Assembly: GCF_012844225.1 (NCBI RefSeq)
Contig: NZ_JABAGQ010000001.1
Coordinates: 310,001-374,000 of the forward strand
Length of the DNA stretch: 64,000 nt
DNA from: Rhodococcus sp. 105337
GTDB lineage: Bacteria > Actinomycetota > Actinomycetes > Mycobacteriales > Mycobacteriaceae
Direction of reading: 5' to 3'
Shown here: positions 16,041-24,921 of the stretch, piece by piece
Numbering within the stretch: the stretch's first letter is position 1
Layout of the letters: each line of letters opens with the position of its first letter
Program-made: the position numbers and the translations under genes
The notes under the pieces: generated by a model
The model's database searches: none
Seen by the model: the letters and a program-made list of their open reading frames with translations, nothing else
Told to the model about the DNA's origin: nothing

Positions 16041-17438
16041 ATGACCGATCAGACTCGTCCCCTTCGCGTCGCGATCGTCGGTGCCGGTCCCGCCGGTATC
16101 TACGCCGCCGATGCGCTCATGAAGTCCGACACCGCGCAGGATCCGGGAGTCAGCATCGACCTGTTCGAACGGATGCCTGCACCGTTCGGTCTGATCCGCT
16201 ACGGAGTCGCGCCGGACCACCCGCGCATCAAGGGCATCGTCACGGCCCTGCACAAGGTGCTCGACAAGCCGAACATCCGGCTTCTCGGCAACCTCGACTA
16301 CGGGACCGACTTCACGCTCGACGACCTGAACCGCTTCTACGACGCGGTGATCTTCTCGACCGGTGCCAACGCCGACCGCGCGCTGAACATCCCCGGCATC
16401 GACCTCGACGGCAGTTACGGCGCCGCCGACTTCGTGTCCTGGTACGACGGCCACCCGGACGTGCCGCGCGAGTGGCCGCTCGAGGCCGAGAAGGTCGCCG
16501 TCCTCGGCGTCGGAAACGTCGCGCTCGACGTTGCGCGTGTGCTCGCCAAGACGGGCGACGAACTGCTGCCGACCGAGATCCCGCCGAACGTCTACGAGGG
16601 CCTCAAGAACAACAAGGCCGTCGAGGTGCACGTCTTCGGGCGTCGCGGTCCGGCCCAGGCCAAGTTCACGCCCCTCGAACTGCGCGAACTCGATCACTCC
16701 CCGACCATCGAAGTGATCGTGGACCCGGAGGACATCGACTACGACCAGGGCTCCGAGCAGGCGCGCCGCGCGTCCAAGCAGGTCGACATGGTCGCCAACA
16801 CGCTGCAGGACTGGGCGATCCGCGACGTGGGCAACCGTCCGCACAAGTTGTTCCTCCACTTCTTCGAGTCTCCGCACGAGATCCTCGGGGAGGACGGCAA
16901 GGTCGTGGGCCTGCGTACCGAGCGCACCGAACTCGACGGCACCGGCAACGTTCGCGGGACCGGCAAGTACCGCGATTGGGACGTCCAGGCCGTCTACCGC
17001 GCCGTCGGTTACCTGTCGCAGAACATCGCTCAGCTGCCGTTCGACGAGCAGGCGGGCACCGTGCCCAACGAAGCCGGTCGCGTCCTCGGCGACGAGTCCG
17101 TCGAGGGCCCGGAGCGGTTCATGCCGCACACCTACGTCACCGGCTGGATCAAGCGCGGCCCCGTCGGCCTGATCGGCCACACGAAGGGCGACGCGAACGA
17201 GACGGTCGCGAACCTGCTCGAGGATCGCTCGGCGGGCCGCCTGAACTCTCCCGAGGAGCCGTCCGAGGATGCCGTCGTGCAGTTCCTCGAAGGCAAGCAG
17301 CTGCCGTACACCACGTGGCAGGGCTGGTACCGGCTCGATGCGCACGAGCGCAGCCTCGGCGAAGCCGAAGGCCGTGAGCGCGTCAAGGTCGTCGAACGCG
17401 AGGACATGTTCCGCGCGTCGGAGCCGCACAAGGCCTGA
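16041..17438 (+). CDS. fprA: Ferredoxin/flavodoxin-NADP reductase FprA
   Basis: A 465-residue FAD/NADP oxidoreductase of the adrenodoxin reductase type. The FAD fold is VAIVGAGPAGIYAADAL near residue 10, followed by FERMPAPFGLIRYGVAPDHP. The NADP fold is VAVLGVGNVALDVARVL near residue 155, with VHVFGRRGPAQAKFTPLEL, and the C-terminal YVTGWIKRGPVGLIGHTKGD is the flavin-closing block. It moves electrons between NADPH and ferredoxins serving P450s, Fe-S enzymes or sulfite reductase. Its own upstream region carries a Cys-rich leader peptide, pointing to the sulfite reductase role. A long open frame on the opposite strand is only a by-product of GC-rich codons. Confidence 0.95.
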   Translation: MTDQTRPLRVAIVGAGPAGIYAADALMKSDTAQDPGVSIDLFERMPAPFGLIRYGVAPDHPRIKGIVTALHKVLDKPNIRLLGNLDYGTDFTLDDLNRFYDAVIFSTGANADRALNIPGIDLDGSYGAADFVSWYDGHPDVPREWPLEAEKVAVLGVGNVALDVARVLAKTGDELLPTEIPPNVYEGLKNNKAVEVHVFGRRGPAQAKFTPLELRELDHSPTIEVIVDPEDIDYDQGSEQARRASKQVDMVANTLQDWAIRDVGNRPHKLFLHFFESPHEILGEDGKVVGLRTERTELDGTGNVRGTGKYRDWDVQAVYRAVGYLSQNIAQLPFDEQAGTVPNEAGRVLGDESVEGPERFMPHTYVTGWIKRGPVGLIGHTKGDANETVANLLEDRSAGRLNSPEEPSEDAVVQFLEGKQLPYTTWQGWYRLDAHERSLGEAEGRERVKVVEREDMFRASEPHKA

Positions 17439-17450
17439 TCACCGGCCCAT

Positions 17451-17487
17451 CTCCGCCCGGTGGACGCCTCGCGTCCCCCGGGCGGAG
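17451..17487 (+). terminator. Hairpin terminator after fprA
   Basis: CTCCGCCCGG (17451-17460) pairs with CCGGGCGGAG (17478-17487) around a 17-base loop, 12 bp after the fprA stop. No U run follows, as usual in this GC-rich genome. Confidence 0.6.
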
Positions 17488-17626
17488 CCGTCTCTGCGCT
17501 GTCCTGCGGGGATGCGCACACGGAGCGACGGGACGACACCGAGGGGACCTCGGGTCCTGCGGTGACACTTTTCATAGCGGGCACCACATCGGGAATCCCG
17601 GCCCCGGAGATCCTGTTGCGCCACGA

Positions 17627-18703
17627 ATGGATCTGTTCACACCAGTCACACTCGGCGACCTCCAACTCGGCAACCGCATCGTCATGGCTCCCCTGACCCG
17701 CCTGCGCGGCGGACCGGACGGGATTCCCGGCGACCTGATCGCCGAGCACTATCGGCAGCGGGCCGGCGTCGGCCTGATCATCGCCGAGGGAACCTACGTC
17801 AACTTCGAGTCGCAGGCGTTCGTCGGACAGCCGGGAATCGCCACCGACGAGCAGGCCGAGGGCTGGCGCCGGGTCGCGGACGCCGTACACGGACGCGGCG
17901 GCCGCATCGTGCTGCAGTTGATGCACGGCGGACGAGTGACCCACCCGGATGTGAACGGCGGACGGCGCGTCGTCGCCCCGAGCGCCGTCGCGATCGACGG
18001 TGAGGTGCACACCGCCAAGGGCAAGCAGCCGTACCCGGTACCGCACGCGCTCACGACCGACGAGGTGGCCGCTGCTGTCGCCGACATCGTCGCCGCAGCC
18101 CGGCGCTCGATCGACGCGGGGCTGGACGGTGTGGAGATCCACAGTGCCAACGGCTACCTGCTGCACGAGTTCCTGTCGCCGGCCTCGAACCGGCGCACCG
18201 ACGAGTACGGCGGCTCGGTGGAGAACCGGATCCGTCTCGTCGTCGAGGCGGTCACGGCCGTGGCGGACGCCGTCGGTGCGGGCCGGGTCGGACTGCGTAT
18301 CTCCCCCGAACACAACATCCAGGACGCGCTCGAGACCGACCGCGAAGATGTGCGCGCTGTCTACGGCGCCCTCGTCGACCGGTTGCGTCCCGTCGGCCTG
18401 GCGTATCTGTCGGTCCTGCACCAGGAACCTGCCGGTGAACTGGTGCAGGAACTGCGTGCACGCTTCGGTGGGAAGGTGATCGCCAACAGCGGCTTCGCGT
18501 CCCCGACCACGCGTGAGGAAGCCGTTCGCCTCATCGAAGAAGCCCATGCCGACGCGGTGGCCGTCGGTCGCGCGGTGCTCGCCAACCCCGATCTCGTCGA
18601 ACGGTGGCGGGGCGAACACCGCGAGAACGACTTGCGCCCGGAACTGTTCTACGGACCAGGCGCCGAGGGATATACGGATTACCCTCGCCTGCAAGAGGTG
18701 TGA
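17627..18703 (+). CDS. Old Yellow Enzyme family NADH:flavin oxidoreductase
   Basis: A 358-residue FMN enzyme of the OYE/NemA family that reduces activated alkenes, nitroesters or similar electrophiles. The TIM barrel starts MDLFTPVTLGDLQLGNRIVM, APLTRLRGGPDGIPGDLIAE; LQLMHGGRVTHPDV carries FMN contacts; GVEIHSANGYLLHEFLSPAS holds the substrate His and Asn; NRRTDEYGGSVENRIRLVVE and ANPDLVERWR complete the family pattern. Length matches bacterial OYEs. It stands alone, after the fprA terminator, with a 140-bp upstream stretch in which I see no clear operator. Confidence 0.92.
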   Translation: MDLFTPVTLGDLQLGNRIVMAPLTRLRGGPDGIPGDLIAEHYRQRAGVGLIIAEGTYVNFESQAFVGQPGIATDEQAEGWRRVADAVHGRGGRIVLQLMHGGRVTHPDVNGGRRVVAPSAVAIDGEVHTAKGKQPYPVPHALTTDEVAAAVADIVAAARRSIDAGLDGVEIHSANGYLLHEFLSPASNRRTDEYGGSVENRIRLVVEAVTAVADAVGAGRVGLRISPEHNIQDALETDREDVRAVYGALVDRLRPVGLAYLSVLHQEPAGELVQELRARFGGKVIANSGFASPTTREEAVRLIEEAHADAVAVGRAVLANPDLVERWRGEHRENDLRPELFYGPGAEGYTDYPRLQEV

Positions 18704-18745
18704 CCCCGGCGTCGTCGTGACCTTCCGGCGGAGGCACACTACGTC

Positions 18746-19801
18746 TCACCGAGGCGAACGTGCCTCCGCCAGCACACCGAGGTCGACGAAGGAGGCCGGC
18801 GCGGGCAGGTTCTCGTACCCGCCCGATGCCAGCGCTTGCCACATGGGCCCCTCCATTGCGGCGACGTCCATCGCGAACAGGCCGCTCGGGCTTTCGATCA
18901 GGGGAACCTGGAGTTCCGCCTGCCGGGTCTGCTGCGCCATCTCCAGTCCGAGGTCGACGCCGTACTTGTCCACCGCCAATGCCGCTGCGGCGTGCGGGTC
19001 GGCAAGGTAGTCGTCCCAGCCGCGCATCGTGGCACGCATGAACCGCACCAGCCTGTCGCGATTCTCCGCAAGGGCGGTGCGGTCCACGAACACGACATCG
19101 GCGTATTGCGCCGAACCGAGATCGGCGAACGTGACCACCTCGTAGCCGTCGCCTCGTCGCAAGCCGTATTGCTGTTCGAGTGTGATCGGCTGGTTGGTGA
19201 CGAAGCAGGTGTAGCAGTCGCCCTGGCCCTCGACGAGCGGGCTCGGATCGAAGCCGACCGGAGTGAAGTCGTAGACCGGGTCGAGACCCGCGCCGACGAG
19301 CACCGCGTCGAGGGTGGTCTGCATGCCTTCCTGACCGAGGATGCGCGCGCTCGCGAGTTCGCGCGGGGTGCGGATCGGTCGTGCGGACAACGACAGCAGT
19401 CCGGCAGGTGAGACCTGGAACTGGGCGCCGAGCGCCACGAAATCGTTGCCCTGCCCGATCGCGGTGTACAGGTCGGGTGCGCCGGCCGCGATACCGATGT
19501 CCGCCGATCCCGCGGCGACCGCCTGCATCGGCGTGGGGGCGTTCGGGCCACCGCCCTGGAATTCGACGGTGAGTCCTTCCTCGGCGTAATAACCTTTGTC
19601 CTCGGCGACGTAGTACCCACCGAACTCGGTGTTGAGGATCCAGCCGAAAGCGACCCGGAGCGTGTCGGACTCCGCACCGGATTCGCCGGAACCACACGCA
19701 CCGAGAGTGCCGACCGCGGCGATTCCCAGAGCCCCGGCCGCGGTTCCCCGCAGAAAAGTGCGCCGGCTCAGGCTCGGACCGGTGAAGGGGCGTGCGGGCA
19801 T
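18746..19801 (-). CDS. NMT1/SsuA-like ABC transporter binding lipoprotein (Tat and lipobox)
   Basis: A 351-residue binding protein of the nitrate/sulfonate/NMT1 class. The twin-arginine motif SRRTFLRG (residues 12-19) is followed by a lipobox GTLGAC with Cys 36, so it is probably exported folded and lipidated. LRVAFGWILNTEFGGYYVAE, DKGYYAEEGLTVEFQGGG and ADIGIAAGAPDLYTAIGQG are class hallmarks. It is the last of five leftward genes (dioxygenase, ATPase, two permeases, binding protein). I see no TPP riboswitch ahead of the operon, so thiamine precursors are unlikely; a sulfonate or similar organosulfur ligand fits the TauD-like enzyme better (inference). Confidence 0.88.
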   Translation of the reverse strand: MPARPFTGPSLSRRTFLRGTAAGALGIAAVGTLGACGSGESGAESDTLRVAFGWILNTEFGGYYVAEDKGYYAEEGLTVEFQGGGPNAPTPMQAVAAGSADIGIAAGAPDLYTAIGQGNDFVALGAQFQVSPAGLLSLSARPIRTPRELASARILGQEGMQTTLDAVLVGAGLDPVYDFTPVGFDPSPLVEGQGDCYTCFVTNQPITLEQQYGLRRGDGYEVVTFADLGSAQYADVVFVDRTALAENRDRLVRFMRATMRGWDDYLADPHAAAALAVDKYGVDLGLEMAQQTRQAELQVPLIESPSGLFAMDVAAMEGPMWQALASGGYENLPAPASFVDLGVLAEARSPR

Positions 19802-19841
19802 GGAGCCTCCTGGTGATGATCGGTGAGAAAGCAGTGGTTGG

Positions 19842-20588
19842 TCAGGTCAAGCGCGCGGCGGCACGATCCGCGACCGCACGTGCCGCGAAGAAAAGGCCGG
19901 TGGACACAGCGGTCGCGACCACCGCCACACCCCAGGCCTGCTGGTTCTGGCTGTAGGTGATCGAGGTGGAGAACATCTTTCCGAGGCCCCCGGCGCCCAT
20001 GAGGTACTGGCCGAGCAGGACGGCCAGGACCGCGGTGGGGGCGCTGACCCGCAGAGCGACGAGGAACCCGGGCAGGGCATGGGGCAGCAGAAGTCTCCTC
20101 AGCCGCACTCCCCTGCCCGCTCCGAGCACCGTGTAGACGTCTCCGAGTGACGCAGGCGGGGCGGCGAGCCGGGCGCCGACGAAAACGAACGCGGGCAGGA
20201 AACAGATGATGGCGGTGACCACGAACACCGTGGTCTGCCCGTACCCGAGCACCCGCGCGAGCACCGGGATCATCGCCACGACGGGAACGGAGTTGAGCAG
20301 CAACGCCATCGGGGTCAGCACTCCCGCGACGATCCGGGAGGACCATACGAGCACCGCGCACACGCCGCCGGCCGTCAAGCCCGCGGCCAGTCCGCCCAGC
20401 GACAGCGCGAGGGTCGGAACGAGCGCGGTCACGTACTCGTGTCGCTCGCGGACGATCGCGACGAGAACATCCTGGGGGTACGGCATGACGATCTGGTTGA
20501 AGTCGTTGACGGCGACCACCGCCCACCACCCGCCGAGCAGCGCGAGCAGCACCCAGTACCGCGTGACGGCGCCGCGCACGACAGTCAT
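19842..20588 (-). CDS. ABC transporter permease (SsuC/TauC-like), second of two
   Basis: A 248-residue permease with about six spans. LGKMFSTSITYSQNQQAWGV and the EAA-like loop VYTVLGAGRGVRLRRLLLPH place it in the nitrate/sulfonate/bicarbonate permease family. The ATG at 20588 overlaps the stop of the first permease gene (ATGA). The operon carries two different permeases where most sulfonate importers have one, so the channel is likely a heterodimer. Confidence 0.88.
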   Translation of the reverse strand: MTVVRGAVTRYWVLLALLGGWWAVVAVNDFNQIVMPYPQDVLVAIVRERHEYVTALVPTLALSLGGLAAGLTAGGVCAVLVWSSRIVAGVLTPMALLLNSVPVVAMIPVLARVLGYGQTTVFVVTAIICFLPAFVFVGARLAAPPASLGDVYTVLGAGRGVRLRRLLLPHALPGFLVALRVSAPTAVLAVLLGQYLMGAGGLGKMFSTSITYSQNQQAWGVAVVATAVSTGLFFAARAVADRAAARLT

Positions 20589-21355
20589 GAGAATCTCCGA
20601 TGCACGGGCACGGCGAGCAGACGGACCAGCAGGTACGCGGTCAGGGACAGCACCACGCATCCGGCGGCGGCGGACCACAGCAGCGGGATCTGATAGTTGT
20701 TCATCGCGCTGACCAGCAGCACACCGAGCCCCTTCGGGGCGCCGAACCACTCCCCGAGAACAGCCCCGAGGACGGCCGAAGTCACCGCGAGGCCCGCCGC
20801 GTCCGTGACGAGCGGCACCGTGTGCGGGAGTTGCAGGAAACGAAGACGCGACCAACGCGACGATCCGAGCGCCGTATGCACGTCGGACTGCGCCGCCGGT
20901 GCCGACGCCAGCCCCGCCGACGTGGCAACGAAGACGGCGAAGCCCGCGCCCATCGCTGCGACGACGGTCGGAGCGGTCGTGCGCCCGACCGTGGTCACCA
21001 GCAGGGGCGCGATCGCGATGAGAGGTATCGCGTGCACGATCGTCGCCAGCCGGTCGAGTCCCGGTGCGGTCCATCGGGCCACGACGGTGACGCATGCGAG
21101 CGCTCCGCCCACGACGGTGCCCAGCGCGAATCCCCACAGCGCCGAGGTGGCGGTCGCACCGAATGCCCGTGTCAAGGTGGCCTGCACGGCGTCGTTGCCG
21201 GCGACGTACGTGACGACCTCCGTCAGCGGGGGCCAGTTCTTCCCGAACACCTGCGCCCTGCCGACGACCTCGAACATCGCGAGCAGCAGGGCGGCACCGA
21301 GGATGTTCGACGCGAAATGCGGGATGGTGACGGGTCGCGGAAGAACCGCGGTCAC
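20585..21355 (-). CDS. ABC transporter permease (SsuC/TauC-like), first of two
   Basis: A 256-residue permease of the same family as its downstream neighbour. It has the N-terminal span SNILGAALLLAMFEVVGRA, the coupling loop VHTALGSSRWSRLRFLQLPH and the C-terminal block GAPKGLGVLLVSAMNNYQIP. The GTG at 21355 overlaps the ATPase stop (GTGA). The two permeases share layout but are clearly divergent, consistent with a heterodimeric channel rather than a recent duplication. Confidence 0.88.
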   Translation of the reverse strand: MTAVLPRPVTIPHFASNILGAALLLAMFEVVGRAQVFGKNWPPLTEVVTYVAGNDAVQATLTRAFGATATSALWGFALGTVVGGALACVTVVARWTAPGLDRLATIVHAIPLIAIAPLLVTTVGRTTAPTVVAAMGAGFAVFVATSAGLASAPAAQSDVHTALGSSRWSRLRFLQLPHTVPLVTDAAGLAVTSAVLGAVLGEWFGAPKGLGVLLVSAMNNYQIPLLWSAAAGCVVLSLTAYLLVRLLAVPVHRRFS

Positions 21356-22188
21356 GTCGCGGGCCCGTCGAGCAAGCCGGTGAGCCGGTCGACGATGCTG
21401 TGGAATCTCGGGTCGCGGGTGATCTCCGCCGATCGCGGCCGGGGCAGCGCCACGTTCTCGATGTGCCGTACCCGGCCCGGCCGGCCGGTGAGCACGACGA
21501 TCCGGTCCGCGAGCAGCACTGCCTCGTCGACGTCGTGTGTCACCAGCACGGTCGTCGACCCCGCGTCGGACCAGATCCGGGCGAGTTCGAAGTTCATGCG
21601 CCGGCGGGTCACCGCATCGAGCGCGCCGAAGGGTTCGTCGAGCAGCAGAACGTCCGGTTCGAGTGCGAGCGCCCGCGCGATGGCCACACGCTGCCGCATG
21701 CCACCGGACAGTTGTCGCGGTCGTGCTTTCTCGAAGCCCGACAACCCCACGAGTTCGACGAGTTCTTCGACGCGACCGGAGTCGACCGTCCGCCCGGCGA
21801 TGCGGAAGGGCAGCGCGATGTTGTGCCACACATCCGACCACGGCATCAGGGCGTGTTCCTGGAACGCGACGCCGAGCCGACGTGAGGCCACCAGGTCGGC
21901 GGGTCCGCCTCCCTCGATGCGGACCGTTCCCGCCGTGGGTTCCTCGAGGCCCGCGAGCAGGCGCAGCACGGTGGACTTGCCACAACCGGACGGGCCGAGA
22001 AGCGCGACGAACTCGCCACGAGCGACGGTCAGATCGAACGAGTCGACGGCGGTCAGTTCGCCGCGTCGGCGGCCGAGCGGATACGCCTTCGCGACACCCT
22101 TCATGTCGATGGCCGGAACGTGCTCCTCGCCGGCGGGTCCGGTCGCGGCGCCTGCGGCGGGCGCTCCCCGGGACAGGACGGTATTCAT
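21352..22188 (-). CDS. ABC transporter ATPase (SsuB/TauB-like)
   Basis: A 278-residue ATPase of the nitrate/sulfonate group. Walker A is GPSGCGKST, the signature LSGGMRQR, Walker B DVLLLDEPFGALDA and the H-loop TTVLVTHDVDEAVLLADRI; the PFGALDAVTRRRM form is diagnostic of this family. There is an extra N-terminal tail of about 28 residues. The ATG at 22188 lies 8 bp after the stop of the dioxygenase gene. Confidence 0.92.
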   Translation of the reverse strand: MNTVLSRGAPAAGAATGPAGEEHVPAIDMKGVAKAYPLGRRRGELTAVDSFDLTVARGEFVALLGPSGCGKSTVLRLLAGLEEPTAGTVRIEGGGPADLVASRRLGVAFQEHALMPWSDVWHNIALPFRIAGRTVDSGRVEELVELVGLSGFEKARPRQLSGGMRQRVAIARALALEPDVLLLDEPFGALDAVTRRRMNFELARIWSDAGSTTVLVTHDVDEAVLLADRIVVLTGRPGRVRHIENVALPRPRSAEITRDPRFHSIVDRLTGLLDGPAT

Positions 22189-22196
22189 CGCGCGGC

Positions 22197-23042
22197 TCAG
22201 CCGGTCAGTCCGGTGAGGTCCGGCTCGACGATGTCGAGTTGCTGCACGGGCACGGCGACCGCATCGGTCGTCCACCCCCAGATCGAGTACAGCTCGCGCG
22301 CCGGATCGGTGTATCCGTCGCGGCCGTGGAGCAGCCGGTAGTTGTCGACACAGATCATCTCGCCGGCTTCCGCCCGGAACATCGGCCCGGTGTCCCGCAC
22401 ATGCAGCACCGTGTCGTTCCAGCGCGCGAGCATGTCGGCGTCGGCGGGACGAGTCGAGCCCGGGACCGGCGCGAGGTAGGGGTGGTACCGCGCCTGTACG
22501 CGCCCGCTGGGCACGACCCGCACGATAGGCGCGTACGTACTCTGCGCGAAGTTCGGTTCCGAATGATCGATGTCGACGGTCCGGCAGAACTCCGCGAGGT
22601 CGGCGGTCGCGGGATCGGCGGCGAGTAGTTCGGTGAGCTTCCACGCGTCGACGAGGAACGAGTCACCGCCGGATTCGGCGGGCCGCTTGCACCACAGGAA
22701 CAGGTGGTCCGGCGCGTAGTCCCCGAACGCGAATCCGTCGTTGTGTGCGGTCATCCGTTCGCCCGGTTTTCCGAACGAGCGCTTTCGTCCTCGCTCGTCG
22801 ACGGGCTGAGCGTCGACGACGGCAGCTTCCCGCTGATGGTTGCGCATACTCGCCTCGAACTGCCGACCGAGCCGGATGCGCTTGTCTCCCAGCACTTCCG
22901 CCGCAAAAGCCAGGGCATCTTCCTCGGTGTGCAGTCCGCGGGCAACCGCGGCACCGCGGGAGGAGATGGCTGCGCGTGCCTCCTGCGGGGTGTCTATCCG
23001 CTCGGGAACCACACTGGCTTCTGTCAATCGTGACGTGAACAT
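22197..23042 (-). CDS. TauD/TfdA-like 2-oxoglutarate-dependent dioxygenase
   Basis: A 281-residue non-heme Fe(II) dioxygenase. The metal site appears as MTAHNDGFAFGDYAPDHLFL (HxD) and the distal His in DNYRLLHGRDGYTDPARELY, with the following Arg for 2-oxoglutarate. TauD relatives release sulfite from sulfonates, but the family also hydroxylates many other acids. It opens the five-gene importer operon, so it probably works on the imported compound. ATG start at 23042 with GGTGGGA upstream is weak; no better start is visible. Confidence 0.85.
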   Translation of the reverse strand: MFTSRLTEASVVPERIDTPQEARAAISSRGAAVARGLHTEEDALAFAAEVLGDKRIRLGRQFEASMRNHQREAAVVDAQPVDERGRKRSFGKPGERMTAHNDGFAFGDYAPDHLFLWCKRPAESGGDSFLVDAWKLTELLAADPATADLAEFCRTVDIDHSEPNFAQSTYAPIVRVVPSGRVQARYHPYLAPVPGSTRPADADMLARWNDTVLHVRDTGPMFRAEAGEMICVDNYRLLHGRDGYTDPARELYSIWGWTTDAVAVPVQQLDIVEPDLTGLTG

Positions 23043-23191
23043 CCCACCTCCGGGTGGCAGCGAGTGACGGCCGGTGGTTCGACGCTGAACCGATCGTTGG
23101 GGACGACGTTAGGCCGCTGCGCATTTCAACGGCGTAACCATTCGGATCGGGCGGGTAAACAACGACGGCGCTGCCGGCCGGTCGACCGGAG

Positions 23192-23674
23192 CTACCAGAA
23201 CACCACCGCACCGAGCCACGCGCCGGCCGCGATCAGGGCGCCGAACAGTTCCACCAGGATCGACAGGCCCGCCGCCTTGGTAGCGGCCACCGTGGACCGC
23301 CACGCTCCCGCATGTGTGCGATGGCGCTGGATCTCCGAGACGTACATGCCGAGAAGGAATCCGAGCACGAGGCCGATCACGGGCACGACGAAGAACCCGA
23401 CGATCCCGACCAGACCACCGATGATCAGCGACCGGTTCGGCACACCCGCCTGCTGGAGTCGCTTTCCGGGCCAGGTGTATTTCACGATCGCGGTGACCAC
23501 GAGGGCCAGTGCGGCGATTGCGAACACCGTCCATGCCACCGCGCCCCCGGTGACCACCGACCACACCGCGATCGCTCCGAAGATGAGCAGCGTGCCCGGC
23601 AGGATCGGGAGCACGATACCGAGCAGCCCGACACAGATGACGAGGCCGACGAGGACCTCCGCGCCGGTGCTCAC
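23192..23674 (-). CDS. DUF456 family membrane protein
   Basis: A 160-residue membrane protein with about four spans and the DUF456 blocks [18 protein letters not shown] and [20 protein letters not shown] with the following FLLGMYVSE. Function unknown. The GTG at 23674 overlaps the purT stop in a GTGA, so it is translated with purT although no functional link is known. Confidence 0.85.
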   Translation of the reverse strand: MSTGAEVLVGLVICVGLLGIVLPILPGTLLIFGAIAVWSVVTGGAVAWTVFAIAALALVVTAIVKYTWPGKRLQQAGVPNRSLIIGGLVGIVGFFVVPVIGLVLGFLLGMYVSEIQRHRTHAGAWRSTVAATKAAGLSILVELFGALIAAGAWLGAVVFW

Positions 23675-24876
23675 AGTGCGATCGGGTGCACGCGTGACGC
23701 GGCATCGGTCGCGCGGGCACGGGCGGTCGCGACGTCCGTCGCGGTCGACACGGCCACACCCATCCGGCGGCGACGGTACGACTCGGGCTTGCCGAACAGG
23801 CGCAGGTCGGTTTCGGGGACGCGCAGAGCGTCGGCCACACCGTCGAAGGCGATCCCGGGGGCGTCGACCCCTCCGTAGATCACGGCGGATGCGCCGGGGG
23901 TGATCATGGCCGTGTCGACCGGCAACCCGAGGATCGCGCGTGCGTGTAGCTCGAATTCCGAGTAGCGCTGGGTGCGCAGGGTGACCAGGCCCGTGTCGTG
24001 CGGGCGCGGGCTGACCTCGGAAAAGTACACGTCATCACCCTTGACGAACAGTTCCACGCCGAACACGCCGCGACCACCGAGCGCACCCGTGACCGCACCG
24101 GCGACCTCCCGGGCGCGGGCGAGCGCGGTGGGGCTCATCGGTTGCGGCTGCCAGGATTCGACGTAGTCACCGTCTTGCTGCAGATGCCCGATCGGATCGC
24201 AGAAGTACGTCTCGACCTCGCCCGACTCGCCGATGGCGCGCACGGTGAGCTGAGTGATCTCGTAATCGAAGTCGACGAAGCCCTCCACGATGACGGTGCC
24301 GTGGTTGATGCGGCCCCCGGCCAGTGCGTGATCCCACGCGGCGGACAGGTCGGCGGCGGAACGCACCGTCGACTGGCCCTTCCCCGACGAGGACATCACG
24401 GGTTTGACGACGCACGGAAAACCGACCTGCTCGGCGGCGGCGCGGACCTCGTCGAGCGACTGCGCGAACCGGTAGGGAGAGGTGGGCAGACCCAGATCCT
24501 CGGCCGCGAGGCGGCGAATCCCCTCGCGGTTCATGGTGAGCTGCGTGGCGCGGGCGGTGGGGATGACCTCGGCGAGCCCGCGTTCTTCGACCACGGCCAG
24601 CGCGTCGGTGGCGATGGCTTCGATCTCCGGCACGACCAGATGCGGACGCTCTGCCTCGATGATCGCCAGGAGCGCGTCGGGGTCTCCCATGTCGACGGTA
24701 TGAGCACGATGCGCAACCTGATGACCTGGGGCGTTGGAGTAGCGATCGACGGCGATGACCTCCACGCCGAGTCGCTGCAGGGCGATGATCACCTCCTTGC
24801 CGAGTTCGCCGGAGCCGAGCAGAAGAACACGGGTGGCAGTCGGAGACAGCGGAGTACCGAGACGCGGTGAGACCAT
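23671..24876 (-). CDS. purT: Formate-dependent phosphoribosylglycinamide formyltransferase
   Basis: A 401-residue ATP-grasp enzyme that formylates GAR with formate and ATP in purine synthesis. Blocks: [40 protein letters not shown], the ATP-binding [36 protein letters not shown] and [20 protein letters not shown]. Length and order match PurT. It is divergent from nrdJ with only 45 bp between the two start codons, pairing purine and deoxynucleotide supply. I looked for a ZTP-type riboswitch in that gap and saw none. Confidence 0.95.
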   Translation of the reverse strand: MVSPRLGTPLSPTATRVLLLGSGELGKEVIIALQRLGVEVIAVDRYSNAPGHQVAHRAHTVDMGDPDALLAIIEAERPHLVVPEIEAIATDALAVVEERGLAEVIPTARATQLTMNREGIRRLAAEDLGLPTSPYRFAQSLDEVRAAAEQVGFPCVVKPVMSSSGKGQSTVRSAADLSAAWDHALAGGRINHGTVIVEGFVDFDYEITQLTVRAIGESGEVETYFCDPIGHLQQDGDYVESWQPQPMSPTALARAREVAGAVTGALGGRGVFGVELFVKGDDVYFSEVSPRPHDTGLVTLRTQRYSEFELHARAILGLPVDTAMITPGASAVIYGGVDAPGIAFDGVADALRVPETDLRLFGKPESYRRRRMGVAVSTATDVATARARATDAASRVHPIAL

Positions 24877-24921
24877 GGTGGGACTATATGTGGCATCGAT
24901 CGCCGTCCCTGGAGGAAAGCG

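Noticed and set aside
15987-17429. Open frame of 480 codons opposite fprA
   Set aside because: It mirrors fprA codon by codon on the other strand, a known effect of GC-rich third positions; its product is Val/Asp/Arg-rich with no family motif. Similar frames opposite nrdJ, purA and the amine oxidase were dropped for the same reason.
23043-23191. TPP riboswitch ahead of the NMT1/THI5-like importer operon
   Set aside because: I looked for CTGAGA and the paired ACCTGATCTGG-type strand in the leftward direction and saw neither, so thiamine-precursor transport is not supported.
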